64,000 nucleotides of DNA from Dyella sp. GSA-30. Its GTDB lineage: Bacteria; Pseudomonadota; Gammaproteobacteria; Xanthomonadales; Rhodanobacteraceae. The stretch lies in contig NZ_AP027042.1 in the NCBI RefSeq assembly GCF_027924605.1, positions 4,317,524-4,381,523 on the forward strand, in the 5' to 3' direction. The position numbers were made by a program, and so were the translations under genes. Of the stretch, positions 17,701 to 26,498 are shown piece by piece; position 1 is the stretch's first letter; each line of letters starts with the position of its first letter. Under the pieces are notes generated by a model. The model saw only the letters and a program-made list of their open reading frames with translations. It ran no database searches and was not told where the DNA came from.

Positions 17701-18381
17701 CTAATCTGCGAAATTTCTAGCCGATAGAACATTGCACTCGCTACATGCGAGATAGACGACCTGGACAAAATCATTCCCGAAAAAGCCCTGCTCGAAACCG
17801 TCGATCTGATTCGCAATGGTTGCGAGCACAAACATAGGCCTCGAACATTGCGGACAGTTCTTCTCGGACCCATCTGGGTCCAGGAGGAACGGCACACCCA
17901 AAAACTGGTGCCTCGGGAAGGTAAGCGCCCAGAGCGGGCCATCCGTGTCAATCGGGATGTCTCGCTCTGTCATCTCATTCACCCGAGTCATCTGGTCACG
18001 TTCATCCAGTGTAAGTGACCTGGCCTGGTAGCTCTTGGCCGGAAAAACAACAGGAAAATCAGGATAGGGAAAGTCTTCGACATTCGGATTTCCTGACGCG
18101 TGCTCGAGAATATCCACTGCCCCATCGATGATGCGATAAGAAAAGTCCCCCTCAAATATCCCGCACTTCCAAGAGTAGAGGAACGAAATATTCGCCACCC
18201 GCCACCCCGATGAGTCGAGGCCTATTGCACCGAACGCTACCAACGCAAGCTGCGTCAATGGCAACCCATTGTTTGGTGACACTGCGCCCGCAAAGGGGCA
18301 AATTCCTCCCAGTGAAATGCCACCGTCCGGGCTGGCATCAGCGAGAACTACGCCATTCTGATGCGGATAGAGAATTGACAT
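17701..18381 (-). CDS. hypothetical protein with C-terminal zinc ribbon
   Basis: 226 residues from the ATG at 18381 (MSILYPHQ); a further 16 codons upstream are possible. The C-terminal third carries a Cys4 zinc-ribbon pattern, CPQCSRPMFVLATIAN ... ACSECNVLSA, with about 34 residues between the pairs. The N terminus has GGISLGGICPF and GLPLTQLALVAFG, reminiscent of small immunity proteins of the DUF1963/YwqG style, but this is not certain. No toxin gene is adjacent, so it may be an orphan immunity gene. Confidence 0.55.
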   Translation of the reverse strand: MSILYPHQNGVVLADASPDGGISLGGICPFAGAVSPNNGLPLTQLALVAFGAIGLDSSGWRVANISFLYSWKCGIFEGDFSYRIIDGAVDILEHASGNPNVEDFPYPDFPVVFPAKSYQARSLTLDERDQMTRVNEMTERDIPIDTDGPLWALTFPRHQFLGVPFLLDPDGSEKNCPQCSRPMFVLATIANQIDGFEQGFFGNDFVQVVYLACSECNVLSARNFAD

Positions 18382-18609
18382 CGTTAAAGAGCTTCTGGTT
18401 CGGGTATCCAAAGGAAACTTAGATGGCACTGACTATCATCGTCCCCGGCACACTAAAGCATTCTCTTCTTCGAAGACATCCCCAACTCCTGAATCGAAGC
18501 CTTGCCACTTATCACTGATGCCAGCGCCCCTTCTCGGCTTTGAGGGGCACAGTACGTCCTGTTAGGACGTGTGGAAGCCCTCCTGCATCTGCGATTAAGC
18601 TCAATCGCC

Positions 18610-19083
18610 TCAAAGTCCCGTATAGGAGTAGTCAGGCTCTATATACGTCACCATGCCGTTGCCATCAGCGTAGGCAAAATATCTAATCTGAGTGGCACCC
18701 GAGTGCAGCATTCCCTCATCAACAAGCATGTATACCTTTCTGATCGTTTCATCATTGATCGGCTGACCTCGTGGCGGATGTATGCAGAGCGCATCCGTGC
18801 CATCGCCGTCAAGATAGATCTTGAGATGCTGGGCTTTAGCAATTTTGAACACCTGATCTTCCGAAACCGGTAGCGTCAATGAAGGAGCGTAACGTTTTGC
18901 AAATGAGGGCTCCGTACGTCGCGCGGAAAACCCTGACAGCCTCCCCTTGGCCAGTTGATCGCGGGCGTTGCAAGGCGGCTTTGCTGGCCAAGGGATGACG
19001 ATGACGTCCTGGCTATTTTTGGCAAACGCTAAAACCGGAGCCAGAACCAAGGCTAGCAACACCAGATACTGAAAGTTACGCAT
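18610..19083 (-). CDS. exported protein, unknown
   Basis: 157 residues from ATG 19083 with a clear signal peptide (RNFQYLVLLALVLAPVLAFA). The mature domain has a strand-helix core (VFKIAKAQHLKIYLDGDGTD and KVYMLVDEGMLHSGATQIRY), resembling the small alpha/beta domain of exported biopolymer-transport ExbD/TolR-like periplasmic parts but without the transmembrane role. The product ends EPDYSYTGL. Lower GC than the backbone. Family not recognised. Confidence 0.55.
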   Translation of the reverse strand: MRNFQYLVLLALVLAPVLAFAKNSQDVIVIPWPAKPPCNARDQLAKGRLSGFSARRTEPSFAKRYAPSLTLPVSEDQVFKIAKAQHLKIYLDGDGTDALCIHPPRGQPINDETIRKVYMLVDEGMLHSGATQIRYFAYADGNGMVTYIEPDYSYTGL

Positions 19084-19410
19084 GTGCGCTCCGAAAACCA
19101 TTTAGGGCACTGACTGAGATTGATATCAGGACAAAAATACAAGGCACGCTCACGTAACGTTGCCCATCACAATCCACATGCTGCGACAACAAGTAGAAGC
19201 GAAATGCCTCCTAGCCTAGCAAAGGCTCACCACCCCAAATTTCTCCCTAGCCTGTGCAAGCTAGCGGGGTGACAAAGGGGGCAGCAGCATCTCTTCAGGC
19301 TAAAAAAATGAACTTGAACCCTTTGATTCTACGAGTGATCATGTCCATCGCAGACGCTTTACTCCAATCGAATTCACGCTCCGACGTCTTCATCTCCGGA
19401 ATGAACTGAT
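19084..19410. other. intergenic, nothing recognised
   Basis: 327 bases between divergent small genes. No repeat, hairpin or promoter is clear enough to be placed. Confidence 0.3.
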
Positions 19411-19674
19411 ATGAACAGTCCAGACGACGATCCGTTGTGCCTTGTCTTTATTCCTGCGCTAGTCACCTTGCTTTATCACGCTGAGTCCACGCTTGGCGCC
19501 TCGTTGACAGAGGCTCAGGTCCTGGCAATCCGAGACAATGCCAACTGCGTCGTGTTGCCATCCAGCGCGGTAGCGAAACTCGAGCAGGAACGGGGGTATC
19601 CGGATATCGTCGCAGAACAGTGCTGGCCAGAATGGCAAACCGCCAGAGAGGTGTTGTTTCAAAAGGCGCCTTGA
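19411..19674 (+). CDS. hypothetical small acidic protein
   Basis: 87 residues, one domain: LVFIPALVTLLYHAESTLGA, SLTEAQVLAIRDNANCVVLP, ending in an EQCWPEW...REVLF helix. It has a consistent coding pattern. It resembles the small helical partners found with immunity-type genes, but no family is recognised. The downstream gene (to 20405) begins within about 70 bases and is on the same strand, so the two are probably co-transcribed. Confidence 0.5.
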   Translation: MNSPDDDPLCLVFIPALVTLLYHAESTLGASLTEAQVLAIRDNANCVVLPSSAVAKLEQERGYPDIVAEQCWPEWQTAREVLFQKAP

Positions 19675-19742
19675 CGATAGCGTTCGAAGCGCCCTGTGAG
19701 TCTAGTGTAGGCATGGCAACAGATCACATTGGAGAAAAGCCA

Positions 19743-20405
19743 GTGGCAGAACGCTATCTAGGATGGGCCACCATCGTCGCTGATCGGCCCTTAGACGAAG
19801 TGGCAGATGAGCTGAATGCAATGCTTGCACCACTGGTGCTGATGGAGACCGATCAATTTGATGAAGTACCAGGCTATGAGGCGGGCACAGAAGATCTCGA
19901 ATTTACTTTGCAAGGACTGCCCGATGACGCCGAAGATCGGCGCTATTACTACTTTGACATTTTATGTGAGGTTGAAGGCATCGAGGATCTTCCAGATACG
20001 TTGCGCAACCTTGTCAGCGAATCCGCACCCGAAGGAACTTCACAACGGATTGGGGCGGCCTCGGCGTTTCTGTGTGATCGGATCCGCACCTATACGACGC
20101 TCCAATGCCAACCGGCATATAGCTCCCACGTGGAAAACACAGTAGCCGACATCGTCGGCAGAAATTTGACGCGCCGTGTCTCTACAGCTGCTTTTCAGTG
20201 GAACGCCCGCGACGGACACTTTCAGTTGATTTACCTCACAACAGAATTGCCGTGCATCGAGGATATCGACGCAATCGAACTAGCGGCGACGGAGATTGTT
20301 GCGGAATTTCCGTCGATTCGAACCACAGCGACCGATGTCGTGCTGATCAACGAAGACACCAGTGCCGTGATGGCAGATCCATGCATCGTCTATCAACGCA
20401 CCTAA
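19743..20405 (+). CDS. hypothetical cytosolic protein, possible immunity protein
   Basis: GTG at 19743 has GGAG eight bases upstream; ATG at 19713 lacks one. About 220 residues, acidic, no signal. The N-terminal part (ERYLGWATIVADRPLDEVAD) and a central RYYYFDILCEVEGIEDLPDT stretch form an alpha/beta protein. The C terminus ends TATDVVLINEDTSAVMADPC. The acidity, low GC and location near a barstar-like gene fit an orphan immunity protein, but no family is recognised. Confidence 0.5.
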   Translation: MAERYLGWATIVADRPLDEVADELNAMLAPLVLMETDQFDEVPGYEAGTEDLEFTLQGLPDDAEDRRYYYFDILCEVEGIEDLPDTLRNLVSESAPEGTSQRIGAASAFLCDRIRTYTTLQCQPAYSSHVENTVADIVGRNLTRRVSTAAFQWNARDGHFQLIYLTTELPCIEDIDAIELAATEIVAEFPSIRTTATDVVLINEDTSAVMADPCIVYQRT

Positions 20406-20596
20406 AACGAACACCACTAGGCTTCTGCGCTCCCTTTCCGGAACTGCGAGGGCATCACGGCGGCCGGTCGGTCGCCGTCACAGAACATCATGACCTCGCT
20501 CATCGATATCTCTGCGCCTATCATGAGAATGGAGGGCGATGCCAATGGCACCCCCATCAGCCGCACAGCGCCTAGCGGACATTGGACAACCAAGTC

Positions 20597-20995
20597 ATGA
20601 CTATACCCGTCGGTTTTAGATTTCAGAGCACGATCGAAATTGCCTCTTTCGATGACCCGCTCGTTGGCGTCGTGCCCAAGGGGCTATCCAGCGCAGATAG
20701 CCTTCTACGAGCGGTGGCAAAGGCGCTCCTATTCCCAGCCTATTTTGGTCACAACTGGAACGCGCTTTACGATTGCCTTCGTGATTTCCATTGGACCAGC
20801 CGGAAGGATGTAGTGCTGATTCACAACGACATGCCCGCTCTGGATGACGACGAGCTCAAGATCTATCTAGAGACCCTTCAGGAGGCTTCCGCGAGTTGGA
20901 AGCCGGATGAGTCCCACACTTTCGTCGCAATATTTGATCCCTCTCTGAAACACGCCATCCTGAGCGTGCTTAAGGCGAAGCCTGACGAACATTGA
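20597..20995 (+). CDS. barstar-family protein (orphan RNase inhibitor/immunity)
   Basis: 132 residues. The barstar core is clear: FPAYFGHNWNALYDCLRDFH near residue 52, preceded by a Leu-rich helix (DSLLRAVAKALL) and followed by KDVVLIHNDMPALDDDELKI. Barstar binds and blocks barnase-type RNases, and barstar-fold genes serve as immunity to polymorphic toxins. No barnase-like toxin is visible nearby, so this looks like an orphan immunity gene. Starts at ATG 20597; a TTG five codons upstream is also possible. Confidence 0.8.
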   Translation: MTIPVGFRFQSTIEIASFDDPLVGVVPKGLSSADSLLRAVAKALLFPAYFGHNWNALYDCLRDFHWTSRKDVVLIHNDMPALDDDELKIYLETLQEASASWKPDESHTFVAIFDPSLKHAILSVLKAKPDEH

Positions 20996-21066
20996 TACGC
21001 CGCCAGCGATCCAAGTAGTTCGCAATCGCAGGCTTTGAAATGACTGGCCTTGCCCCTAAAAGGAAT

Positions 21067-21106
21067 GGGACACCCATCAGATCTCGCCCACCCATCTTTG
21101 GGTGCC
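21067..21106. repeat. palindromic repeat family B, copy 3 (short)
   Basis: Short copy: GGGACACCCATCAGATCTCG at the left and CCATCTTTGGGTGCC at the right. It sits just downstream of the barstar gene. Confidence 0.5.
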
Positions 21107-21136
21107 ACAAACCGCGCATCCAAATCCCGCTATCGG

Positions 21137-21592
21137 TCAGTCTTCGTCCATGACCCACGCACAAGCAATGCGATGCGGCGTGATGACCAAGACGCCAACC
21201 TCAAACGTCGCCTCCGTCGCTTGCATCGCGGTCGACGCTAAAATCATTCCTTCTGGTAAATTCGCCGCTCCCCACCTTCCAAAGTCGCCATTGCTGAAAT
21301 AGGTCGCGCCCTCGCCAGCGAAGGCATCCACAAAGGCAGATGCGAGCGTTTTGGCCCTTTCAGGCGGCATCATCTCCAAGTGATGAGGCATGTCGTAGGC
21401 GAACACTTCTTTCAGAACTGACCTGGCCATTTCTGCATCAATCTCTACATAGATGTCTTCTGACGGGAACAGCCCGAAGCGCTCAGCGGCTTGTCCAACA
21501 GAATCCACTCGCTCATTTCGAATACCCAAGATGAAATTACCAGCGTCTCTCATACTGGCAGAGATCAATTCGGAAAAGATTTCTGACGTCAC
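21137..21592 (-). CDS. hypothetical protein, possible immunity or small enzyme
   Basis: 151 residues from a GTG at 21592, preceded ten bases upstream by GAGG. A longer frame reaches into the family-B repeat and is not credible. The sequence (TSEIFSELISASMRDAGNFI, DIYVEIDAEMARSVLKEVFA, ATYFSNGDFGRWGAANLPEG) reads as a compact alpha/beta protein. The C-terminal strand (VLVITPHRIACAWVMDED) is well formed. Family not recognised. Confidence 0.5.
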   Translation of the reverse strand: MTSEIFSELISASMRDAGNFILGIRNERVDSVGQAAERFGLFPSEDIYVEIDAEMARSVLKEVFAYDMPHHLEMMPPERAKTLASAFVDAFAGEGATYFSNGDFGRWGAANLPEGMILASTAMQATEATFEVGVLVITPHRIACAWVMDED

Positions 21593-21629
21593 GGGCAAGA
21601 ATCCTCGAAAAATGGAGGGAGGTAAAACC

Positions 21630-21704
21630 GGGCACCCATTGTTTGATCGCCGTGAAGCGAGGCAGCCATCACCCATTGAACCATGATAATTTCCCAAGTG
21701 TCCC
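21630..21704. repeat. palindromic repeat family B, copy 4
   Basis: Left end GGGCACCCATTG, right end TTTCCCAAGTGTCCC, with ~48 bases between. It separates the hypothetical gene at 21137-21592 from the exported methyltransferase. Confidence 0.55.
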
Positions 21705-21797
21705 AGATCTCGTTCCAAATCTCGTTTGCTTGCTAGAAGACCGACACAAACCTCGCCTTTTGCTTATGCCAGCCAAATCAACCGGAGAGCAGATCCC

Positions 21798-22565
21798 ATG
21801 AAATCCGCACTATTCGCTGTGGCAGCCGCTGCCACACTACTTTCTGCGATAGCGATGGCGCAGCCGCCGTCATCTGCCATCACCACCGCCGTCGCCGATA
21901 AGACCCGGCCGGAAAAAGACACTGAGCAGGATGCCGCACGCCACCCCACGGAGCTGATCGCGTTCGCCAAAGTGAAACCAGGCGACAAGGTCGTGGATGC
22001 GGTGCCGGGTGGCGGTTACTGGACGCGGATTTTTTCGACAGTCGTAGGGCCGAAGGGCAAGGTGTACGCCTATGTTCCGGCGGAGGTTGTCGGCTTCAAA
22101 AGCCATCCGCTCGATATCGCCAAGGCCATCACGAACGAGCCGGGTCACAGCAATGTGGAGGCGACTTCCCGCCCCCTGACCGAGCAACCGCCTGCGTCGA
22201 CCGACAATACGATCGATATCTTCTGGACCTTCGAGAACTACCATGACCTCCACGATAGCTTTATGAACGGCGCAGACGTGGGTGCTTTCAACGCGATAGT
22301 CTTCAAGCTTGTGAAGCCCGGCGGCTACTATCTGGTCTCCGACCACGCCGCTACCGCGGGATCGGGTCTGAAGAATACCGAGGATCTGCACCGCATCGAC
22401 CCCGCGGCTGTAAAGGCCGAGGTCGAGAAAGCCGGTTTCGTATTCGATGGGGAGATCAAGATTCTCGCCAATCCGAACGACGATCACACCTTGAAGGTGT
22501 TCGATCCCACTATCCGCGGCAAGACCGATCGCTTCGTATTTCGCTTCAAGAAGCCTTTGCACTAA
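21798..22565 (+). CDS. exported class I SAM-methyltransferase-like protein
   Basis: 255 residues from ATG 21798 (GGAGAG upstream). Signal peptide KSALFAVAAAATLLSAIAMA. The mature part has a Rossmann methyltransferase core with motif I VVDAVPGGGYWTRIFSTVVG and later strand LVKPGGYYLVSDHAATAG, matching the family of exported methyltransferases found across proteobacteria. Periplasmic location with SAM use is unexplained in this family. A 3' partial copy lies at 27477-27768, with the downstream sequence also copied. Confidence 0.75.
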   Translation: MKSALFAVAAAATLLSAIAMAQPPSSAITTAVADKTRPEKDTEQDAARHPTELIAFAKVKPGDKVVDAVPGGGYWTRIFSTVVGPKGKVYAYVPAEVVGFKSHPLDIAKAITNEPGHSNVEATSRPLTEQPPASTDNTIDIFWTFENYHDLHDSFMNGADVGAFNAIVFKLVKPGGYYLVSDHAATAGSGLKNTEDLHRIDPAAVKAEVEKAGFVFDGEIKILANPNDDHTLKVFDPTIRGKTDRFVFRFKKPLH

Positions 22566-22578
22566 TGCTGTTGAGCTT

Positions 22579-22607
22579 CCGGGTGCGATGTCGTGCATCG
22601 CGCCCGG
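22579..22607 (+). terminator. hairpin after the methyltransferase gene
   Basis: Stem of 11 pairs (one G-T) formed by CCGGGTGCGAT (22579-22589) and ATCGCGCCCGG (22597-22607), 14 bases after the stop. No U-run follows, so it may be a weak or Rho-assisted stop. The same hairpin is copied at about 27781-27810. Confidence 0.5.
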
Positions 22608-22643
22608 GAGTTCGTCCGCAAAACCGCGGTGCGTGCAAATGAA

Positions 22644-22734
22644 GGGACGCCATTGCTTGATGGCGATGGCATCCCCGATGCATGGCAGAGCGGGGTATCC
22701 TTCATTTAATAGAGCGATCGTCTCTTGAGTGCCC
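22644..22734. repeat. palindromic repeat family B, copy 5
   Basis: Left end GGGACGCCATTG, right end TCTCTTGAGTGCCC. The right end touches the stop codon of the multi-HTH gene. Its left half is part of the block copied to about 27850-27895. Confidence 0.5.
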
Positions 22735-23750
22735 TAGATCTCTCTGACCAACCATCGGTAGATCGCGGGGTCGATCCTCGTCATGTTCAATCGTTCGAAG
22801 GCACCTTGTCGAAAAAAGCGTGCGAGAGCCCGATCGCTGACCGTTGGATCCGCCAGCTTGAATACGCCTTGTGCGATACCTTGACGCACGGCATCGATGC
22901 GGCAACCCAATATCCTGGCGGCATCTTTCCAGCGGTAGTGTTGATCAGGTGCGATGACCATCGGCACCACACCGCCAGGGATAGCGCATTCGCGAATAAA
23001 TGAGCCACGTGCAAGACAGGCACGCAATGAGTCGCCTGTGACATGTGCATCGCGCACCCGCAAAGTACGTTCGGCACTCCAACGTCGTAATGTCGTTGTG
23101 CCCACTCGAAGCGTGCCAGCTAATTGACGTAAGGACCATATCGTGTCGGTTTTTGCACTCAGACTCCGTGCCCCCAGACGCCAACGAATGGCTTTCGTCG
23201 ACCGCTCCAAGGCCAGCGCCATCTGCGCGACGGTGCGACACTCCGCCATGGCCGCAAAGCGTGCTTGTTCGGTCGCTGTCCAGCGTCGCCGCGGTGACAT
23301 GGTTGTCGAGGAACCAACGAGCCATCCCTGCCGCCGGGCCACACGGACGATAACGTGACCCGGTAAACCGGGATAGCGCGTGCGAATTGCACGAAAAGCC
23401 GCGCGCTTGTGCATGCCGCCTTTGGCATAGCCTTCGCGCAACTGCTTCAGCAGGTCCGCAGGCCACGCATTCGGTAAAGGGCGTTCGCCGCAGGCATGTT
23501 CCCGCAGCCAACGCAAACGCTGCCAGCACTCCGCCCGTGTCAGCACAGGGCATAGCGCCATCACCCGTTCGGTAGCTTGGCGTACGCCACGGCGGCCATG
23601 TTCCATGCCTGCGCGCAGGCATTGATCGAGTACTGGTGACCAGTGGCACGTCGCCCTTGGCAATGCCAGGCGTGCGACGCGCACTCGCTGTCGGTCCGGC
23701 ACGGGGTACTTCACTGTCGACGTCGTCGGTTGAGCAAACGATTTAGCCAT
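22734..23750 (-). CDS. protein made of serial helix-turn-helix segments
   Basis: 338 residues from the ATG at 23750 (AAAGGA upstream). At least five HTH-like segments follow one another: RRGVRQATERVMALCPVLTR, GGMHKRAAFRAIRTRYPGLP, RRRWTATEQARFAAMAECRT with a Myb/SANT-like pattern, SLRQLAGTLRVGTTTLRRWS and WKDAARILGCRIDAVRQGIA. No nuclease, integrase or transposase catalytic motif is visible. The protein is Arg-rich and basic. It could be a nucleoid-type DNA organiser, a transposon- or repeat-targeting protein, or a regulator. No family recognised. Confidence 0.6.
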   Translation of the reverse strand: MAKSFAQPTTSTVKYPVPDRQRVRVARLALPRATCHWSPVLDQCLRAGMEHGRRGVRQATERVMALCPVLTRAECWQRLRWLREHACGERPLPNAWPADLLKQLREGYAKGGMHKRAAFRAIRTRYPGLPGHVIVRVARRQGWLVGSSTTMSPRRRWTATEQARFAAMAECRTVAQMALALERSTKAIRWRLGARSLSAKTDTIWSLRQLAGTLRVGTTTLRRWSAERTLRVRDAHVTGDSLRACLARGSFIRECAIPGGVVPMVIAPDQHYRWKDAARILGCRIDAVRQGIAQGVFKLADPTVSDRALARFFRQGAFERLNMTRIDPAIYRWLVREI

Positions 23751-24232
23751 TGGCATCCTTTCCCAGGCCGCAACCGACCCGCGCCGAGGATCGGCGCTAC
23801 GTTATTTAGATAGCTTCCTTTGCCATCCTTGGCGTATTTCTCTGCCGCATTACCGTTGCGCGATCGATTACGAAGCTAACGACCTTATAAGCGCCACGAC
23901 TTCAAGCGGCGTATCGTCCATAGCTAATTCTTACACCGCTTTTTTTGGCGAAAGCGTGACCAATACAACAGGTCCCGTCGGATACCCGCGTTATTGCGAT
24001 ACAAATGTAAAGAAAGGGTTGCGCAACGAGTACCACTACGCCGTGGCGTTGGAAGTACCACGCCGCGACGCTTGGGCAACTGATCAATATAGTGATGCCA
24101 TGAGGCCCACCGCGCGCCAAAGGGATGGAGGTCATCAATGACGTATCGATGCCCCCATCCCCAGTGACCGCGCCATCAAGCTGAAATCAATGCACAGAAA
24201 GCCGGCGCGGTGACAAGCGTGCCGAACGCCGC
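23751..24232. other. intergenic, no supported gene
   Basis: About 480 bases. A 78-codon minus-strand frame at 23902-24138 is Ile/Val-rich but lacks a ribosome site and codon pattern. No repeat is recognised. Confidence 0.35.
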
Positions 24233-24637
24233 TTACCGCCCAGCGGCAAGATTAATGGCCTGTTCCAGGCTCAGTGAAAGCTGCGTCTCAAACAGCTCCG
24301 CCTGAGCGGTTTGATTGAGCTCGTTTGCGACGGTCGCCTGGTCGGCAAATTGGTTTGCTAGCGACATTATTTGTTGGAACAAGGCCAGATCTTGGCCGGC
24401 CATCGCGCCGTTGCAGATGGGTGTCGCATTCAGGATGCCGATTTTTGCCTGTTCGTTCGAGGCAAGCGCGGCGGGGGCGTTGCCGACGGCGTCCTGGGCG
24501 CGAGCCACGGTGCTCGCAGACAACGGCAGCTCAAGTACTTGCGTGCACGTCAGGCCTTGGGCGTTGGAAATTGCCGGAAAGAGCGCGATGGCGGCGATCA
24601 ATAGTGTGGTGGGAGCAAATATCGAATGGCGTGACAT
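24233..24637 (-). CDS. small exported helical protein
   Basis: 134 residues from ATG 24637, seven bases after AAGGAGA. Signal peptide (SRHSIFAPTTLLIAAIALFP...SNA) precedes an all-helical mature part with a long, Gln/Asn/Ala-rich C-terminal helix (NQFADQATVANELNQTAQAE). Two Cys are at CTQVLE and TPICNG. Coding quality is good, but no family is recognised. Monocistronic. Confidence 0.6.
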   Translation of the reverse strand: MSRHSIFAPTTLLIAAIALFPAISNAQGLTCTQVLELPLSASTVARAQDAVGNAPAALASNEQAKIGILNATPICNGAMAGQDLALFQQIMSLANQFADQATVANELNQTAQAELFETQLSLSLEQAINLAAGR

Positions 24638-25072
24638 GTCATCTCCTTGGACTGTGTGGCGCCGCATTGCGCGGCAGCATCATGGTGGCGCGCCGAGGCC
24701 CCCTTCCCCTCGGCGGGGCTGGGGAAATGTCATGCATCGCATTGAATCAACGGATGAAAAAGAATGTTTTCCAGCAGCGTTCTAACTGGTGACTCTCAAG
24801 CCCTGGGGCTGCGATTCGTCGATGACGGGAAGAAGTAACGGAATCGCAATCAGATAAGCCGAGTGTGAAAAACGGTTCAGAGCAATTTTTCCAGGGTTAA
24901 AAGGGCGCTACGGGCTGCCCCGTTCCCTCTTGCGCGCGCAGAAGCAGAGGCAACGCCAGCTCTTTGCTTCCGATCCTTTATTGGCCAATCCGACTTCGCT
25001 AGTCGGATAAAATGCTCGCGATGAACTTCCTTGCCTTCAAGCGCAACACTACTCCACCGAAAAGAGCTCGCC
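24638..25072. other. intergenic, no supported gene
   Basis: 435 bases between divergent genes, including a GC-rich hairpin-prone segment near 24700-24725. Nothing else can be supported. Confidence 0.3.
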
Positions 25073-25588
25073 ATGTCGACGTCAAATGAAAAGCCGAAAC
25101 TTCATGTTGCCTCGTCTCTGCGTGCCAAGTTTCCTGCCTACTTCTGCATCGGCCTTTTGCTTGGCATCGCACATAGGCTCTTGTGGACCAAGGACCACCC
25201 CGTGACACTCGCGCAAAGCGTGTGGAGCGACCAGGTCGCCATGACGACGATGTTTTGCCTCGCCATCCCTTTGATGGCCTTGGGCATGGCCCTTTTCCCC
25301 TTTCGGGGACGGCCTTTTCACCACAAGATCGCTTCGAAGATTCAACCAGAGCTCGCTGCGCTAACGACGTTCGCTTCGATCGCGTTTTCCATCACTGCCG
25401 GCTTTGGTTTAGTGGCCATGTTCACCTGCGCGGCAAGCCATGCACCGTTGATAATTTTGTTTCTCCTCTACCTTGTCGCCATGATGGAGATCACAATGGG
25501 CCTTTGGCACGAACAGGGCTTATCCAAAGCGTCCCCTTATCTGCTGTCGCTGCTGGTCGTTGCGCCGTTGATCGCTCGGATATCGTAA
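25073..25588 (+). CDS. integral membrane protein, unknown
   Basis: 171 residues from ATG 25073. Four membrane helices are evident: AKFPAYFCIGLLLGIAHRLL, MTTMFCLAIPLMALGMALFP, ALTTFASIAFSITAGFGLVA and LIILFLLYLVAMMEITMGLW, then LLSLLVVAPLIA. A basic loop lies after helix 2. No family recognised. The upstream 14-codon extension lacks a ribosome site. Confidence 0.55.
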   Translation: MSTSNEKPKLHVASSLRAKFPAYFCIGLLLGIAHRLLWTKDHPVTLAQSVWSDQVAMTTMFCLAIPLMALGMALFPFRGRPFHHKIASKIQPELAALTTFASIAFSITAGFGLVAMFTCAASHAPLIILFLLYLVAMMEITMGLWHEQGLSKASPYLLSLLVVAPLIARIS

Positions 25589-25934
25589 TCGGCAGTCCGC
25601 CGTGCCAAGGAGAGCGTCGCGGATTGCTGCGACGTCGCCTGGGACAGGATAGGTTTCAGCCGACGAAAACAATGCGCACGGCCACTAGATCGATGGCCAA
25701 CAGAAACGGGGAAAGATCATGGATTTCTGCCGGCTGGACTTGCCCCCGTCAGTGCGATCACTTTGACACGCGCTTAAGACTTGTTCGCCCGGATCCGTTC
25801 ATCCAAACAAGAAAGCCTGCCGCTGGAAGAGATCGTATTTTTAGCTGCGTTGACCGATGCAGGCATGAATGTGGACATCCATACTTCCTACTAATGAGGC
25901 ATTGACCATTTCGTGAGTGCCCAAGGCCTCTCCT
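25589..25934. other. intergenic with family-B repeat
   Basis: 346 bases, ending with repeat copy 6 (25872-25922). The rest shows no recognisable feature. Confidence 0.3.
25872..25922. repeat. palindromic repeat family B, copy 6
   Basis: Left end TGGACATCCATACTTCCT, right end ACCATTTCGTGAGTGCCC; 51 bases, matching copies 1 and 2 in spacing. Confidence 0.55.
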
Positions 25935-26426
25935 TCAAATAGAAGGATCCGATGCCTTGTTCCAAACCGCAGCGCCCTGCTGGTGCGCGTCGACTCCCCG
26001 GAAAAAGGCGTCGCTCCATCGGGCATAGTCCGAACTGCCACCGCCCTGATACTGGAGAAACTTGGGACGGTGAACAGCGAACCCTTGTGGCGACTGCTGG
26101 TTGCGGTAAGGCAGCGCCATCGTCAGCGTTTCCACGGGATCGCGATATGCCCGGATGTCCAAGAGCAGCGCATCGGTCTTGCCAGATGGGAGGGTGATGT
26201 AGCCGTCATACACCAACACGGCATACACGCTGCCATCAGAGTTGGTAGCAAGCCTCTGTTTCCCATCCTCGACGCTATCTTCCAAACGATCCGCGACCAG
26301 GCGGGACATCGACCGTGCTCCGCCCTGGTCCACCTGCGCCAACATAGGCACAAGGACCTCACCCTCCGATACGGACCACACCGCATGTGCGGCGAAGAAG
26401 CCTGCGAGTTCTACTGCCAGTTCCAT
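25935..26426 (-). CDS. hypothetical protein, N-terminal part duplicated at 28.5 kb
   Basis: 163 residues. GGGAGG sits five bases before the ATG at 26426. Acidic, no signal, with a mid-protein strand pattern VYAVLVYDGYITLPSGKTDA and a helix at the start (LAVELAGFFAAHAVW). It is the first gene of a pair with the glyoxalase gene to its right, which is upstream in transcription. A broken copy of its 5' end at 28513-28609 shows the block was duplicated. Function unknown. Confidence 0.5.
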   Translation of the reverse strand: MELAVELAGFFAAHAVWSVSEGEVLVPMLAQVDQGGARSMSRLVADRLEDSVEDGKQRLATNSDGSVYAVLVYDGYITLPSGKTDALLLDIRAYRDPVETLTMALPYRNQQSPQGFAVHRPKFLQYQGGGSSDYARWSDAFFRGVDAHQQGAAVWNKASDPSI

Positions 26427-26498
26427 CAACACCTCCCACTATCCGTCAATCACCAAGCCACTTGGGGCACTTTCCCATACCCACCGGCAGTCGCACCA

